Source: an uncultured Prevotella sp.
GTDB lineage: Bacteria; Bacteroidota; Bacteroidia; Bacteroidales; Bacteroidaceae
Length of the DNA: 6,358 bases
Assembly (NCBI GenBank): GCA_905234355.1
Contig: CAJOHP010000139.1
Coordinates: 1-6,358, forward strand
Reading direction: 5' to 3'
Shown: piece by piece, positions 5,521 through 6,358 of the stretch
Position numbering within the stretch: position 1 is the stretch's first letter
Layout: each line of letters starts with the position of its first letter
Made by a program: the position numbers and the translations under genes
Notes under the pieces: generated by a model
Database searches by the model: none
Told to the model about the DNA's origin: nothing
The model's input: only the letters and a program-made list of their open reading frames with translations

Positions 5521-6358
5521 ATGAAGAAAAGAAACATTTCACTCGTCGTGCTCGCTGCCGCCATGGTCGCAGCGTGCACCAGCGACTCGCTGAGCCTGCA
5601 GGACAGCACACCACAGGCCGGCGACAAGGCGCTGACGCCCGTCAACTTCAGTGCCTACGCCAAGCGTGGACTCACCCGCAGCGGAGCCACTGGTCCGCTC
5701 ACCCTCAACAATCTAAAGACCGGCGAGGGCTTCGGCGTCTTCGCCTATTACACCAATGCCGCCGACTACGCCTCCGACGCCCGACCCAACTTCATGTTCA
5801 ACGAGCAGGTGAAATGGAACGACACTTACCAGCTCTTCGACTACAGCCCTGTGCGCTACTGGCCCAACGAGTATGGCGAAGACGCCCACAGCGAGGACAT
5901 CGACAAGGTGTCGTTTTTTGCCTATACGCCATACGTCGAGGTCAATCCCACCACGGGCTATCTGGCCGACCCCGGCGAGCTGAGCGAGAAGACCACGTGG
6001 GGCATCACCGCCACAAGCCGCAATACCTACACCGGCGACCCCATCGTGAAGTATATCACCTCGTTTGAGCAGGACAAAACGGTAGACCTCTGCTGGGGAG
6101 TCTACAATGAGGGCACCAACGGATGGACCATCATGAACGGCGGGCAGACCATCACCAACGGACTGCCCTGGCTCAACGTGCAGCGCTCGGGCACGATAGA
6201 GCAGCGATTGAAGTTCACCTTCCTCCACGCCACGGCACAGCTCAACGTGCAGATTGATGCCAACGTAGACGGCGGCGGTACAGCTACAGAGCTGGGCACA
6301 CACTATGGCACAGGCAACTCCTCGGCAGACCCTGTGGTGGATCCTACAACAGACGCCG
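5521..6358 (+). CDS. Fimbrillin family lipoprotein (Mfa1/FimA-like), 3'-truncated by window
   Basis: The frame is open from the ATG at 5521 to the last base, giving 279 residues with no stop, so the gene continues outside. The signal peptide MKKRNISLVVLAAAMVAAC has lipid Cys19 followed by TSDS, close to TSDE in the large upstream pilin. A candidate cleavage site R49-GLT-R53 follows. Motifs are GFGVFAYYTNAADY (~70-83), PNFMFNEQV (~89-97), SPVRYWPNEYG (~109-119), KVSFFAYTPYVEV (~129-141), WGITATSRN (~160-168), TGDPIVKYITSF (~171-182), KTVDLCWG (~186-193), LPWLNVQR (~215-222) and FTFLHATAQLNVQIDANVD (~232-250). All align in order with the pilin at 2213, and the two share stretches of identical DNA. 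Probable role is a structural pilus subunit, either a second shaft pilin or an alternative to the first. Whether it shares the long C-terminal extension cannot be seen here. Confidence 0.9.
   Translation, partial: MKKRNISLVVLAAAMVAACTSDSLSLQDSTPQAGDKALTPVNFSAYAKRGLTRSGATGPLTLNNLKTGEGFGVFAYYTNAADYASDARPNFMFNEQVKWNDTYQLFDYSPVRYWPNEYGEDAHSEDIDKVSFFAYTPYVEVNPTTGYLADPGELSEKTTWGITATSRNTYTGDPIVKYITSFEQDKTVDLCWGVYNEGTNGWTIMNGGQTITNGLPWLNVQRSGTIEQRLKFTFLHATAQLNVQIDANVDGGGTATELGTHYGTGNSSADPVVDPTTDA

Noticed and set aside
5713..6303. Minus-strand open frame opposite the third pilin
   Set aside because: The plus strand encodes a conserved fimbrillin in order with its paralogue; the antisense product has no recognisable features.
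1..6358. tRNA, rRNA, CRISPR array, insertion sequence or phase-variation invertible repeat
   Set aside because: I saw no cloverleaf, repeat-spacer pattern, transposase or long inverted repeat. The only notable inverted repeat is the local hairpin at 4256-4285.

Overview
The window is a five-gene, plus-strand cluster from a GC-rich member of the Bacteroidales. A Prevotellaceae-like or related gut/oral/rumen lineage is likely, but I cannot name a genus. The evidence is the protein families present (DUF3575, DUF5119 and three Mfa1/FimA-type fimbrillins), Bacteroidota-style lipoprotein signal peptides with acidic residues just after the lipid cysteine, and A-rich leaders instead of Shine-Dalgarno sites. 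Together these indicate a type V (protease-assembled, lipoprotein-derived) pilus locus.

Layout: (1) 1-858, the 3' part of a DUF3575 protein, a predicted outer-membrane beta-barrel whose start lies upstream of the window. (2) 855-2162, a DUF5119 lipoprotein coupled to gene 1 by an ATGA overlap. (3) After a 50-bp, very AT-rich leader, 2213-4252, a large fimbrillin of 679 aa with an extra C-terminal domain. (4) After an 89-bp gap that opens with a strong stem-loop, 4342-5478, a shorter, cysteine-rich fimbrillin of 378 aa. (5) After a 42-bp A-rich leader, 5521 to the window edge, a third fimbrillin that is a close paralogue of gene 3 and is cut off by the window.

Inferred working model: the fimbrillins are exported as surface lipoproteins, cleaved at an arginine about 30 residues after the lipid cysteine, and polymerised by strand exchange. 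All three fimbrillins carry the pattern R-x-x-T-R at the equivalent place. The DUF5119 protein lacks it, which fits an uncleaved anchor or accessory role. Gene 4 has the cleavage motif but ends before the final strand that genes of this family usually carry, which fits a tip subunit. Genes 3 and 5 look like shaft or alternative structural subunits. The stem-loop after gene 3 could set expression of the abundant pilin apart from the genes behind it.

I see no RNA genes, CRISPR array, insertion sequence, or convincing antisense gene. The system class is known. The less ordinary points are the shared R-x-x-T-R motif, the tip-like features of gene 4, the C-terminal extension of gene 3, and the post-pilin hairpin.
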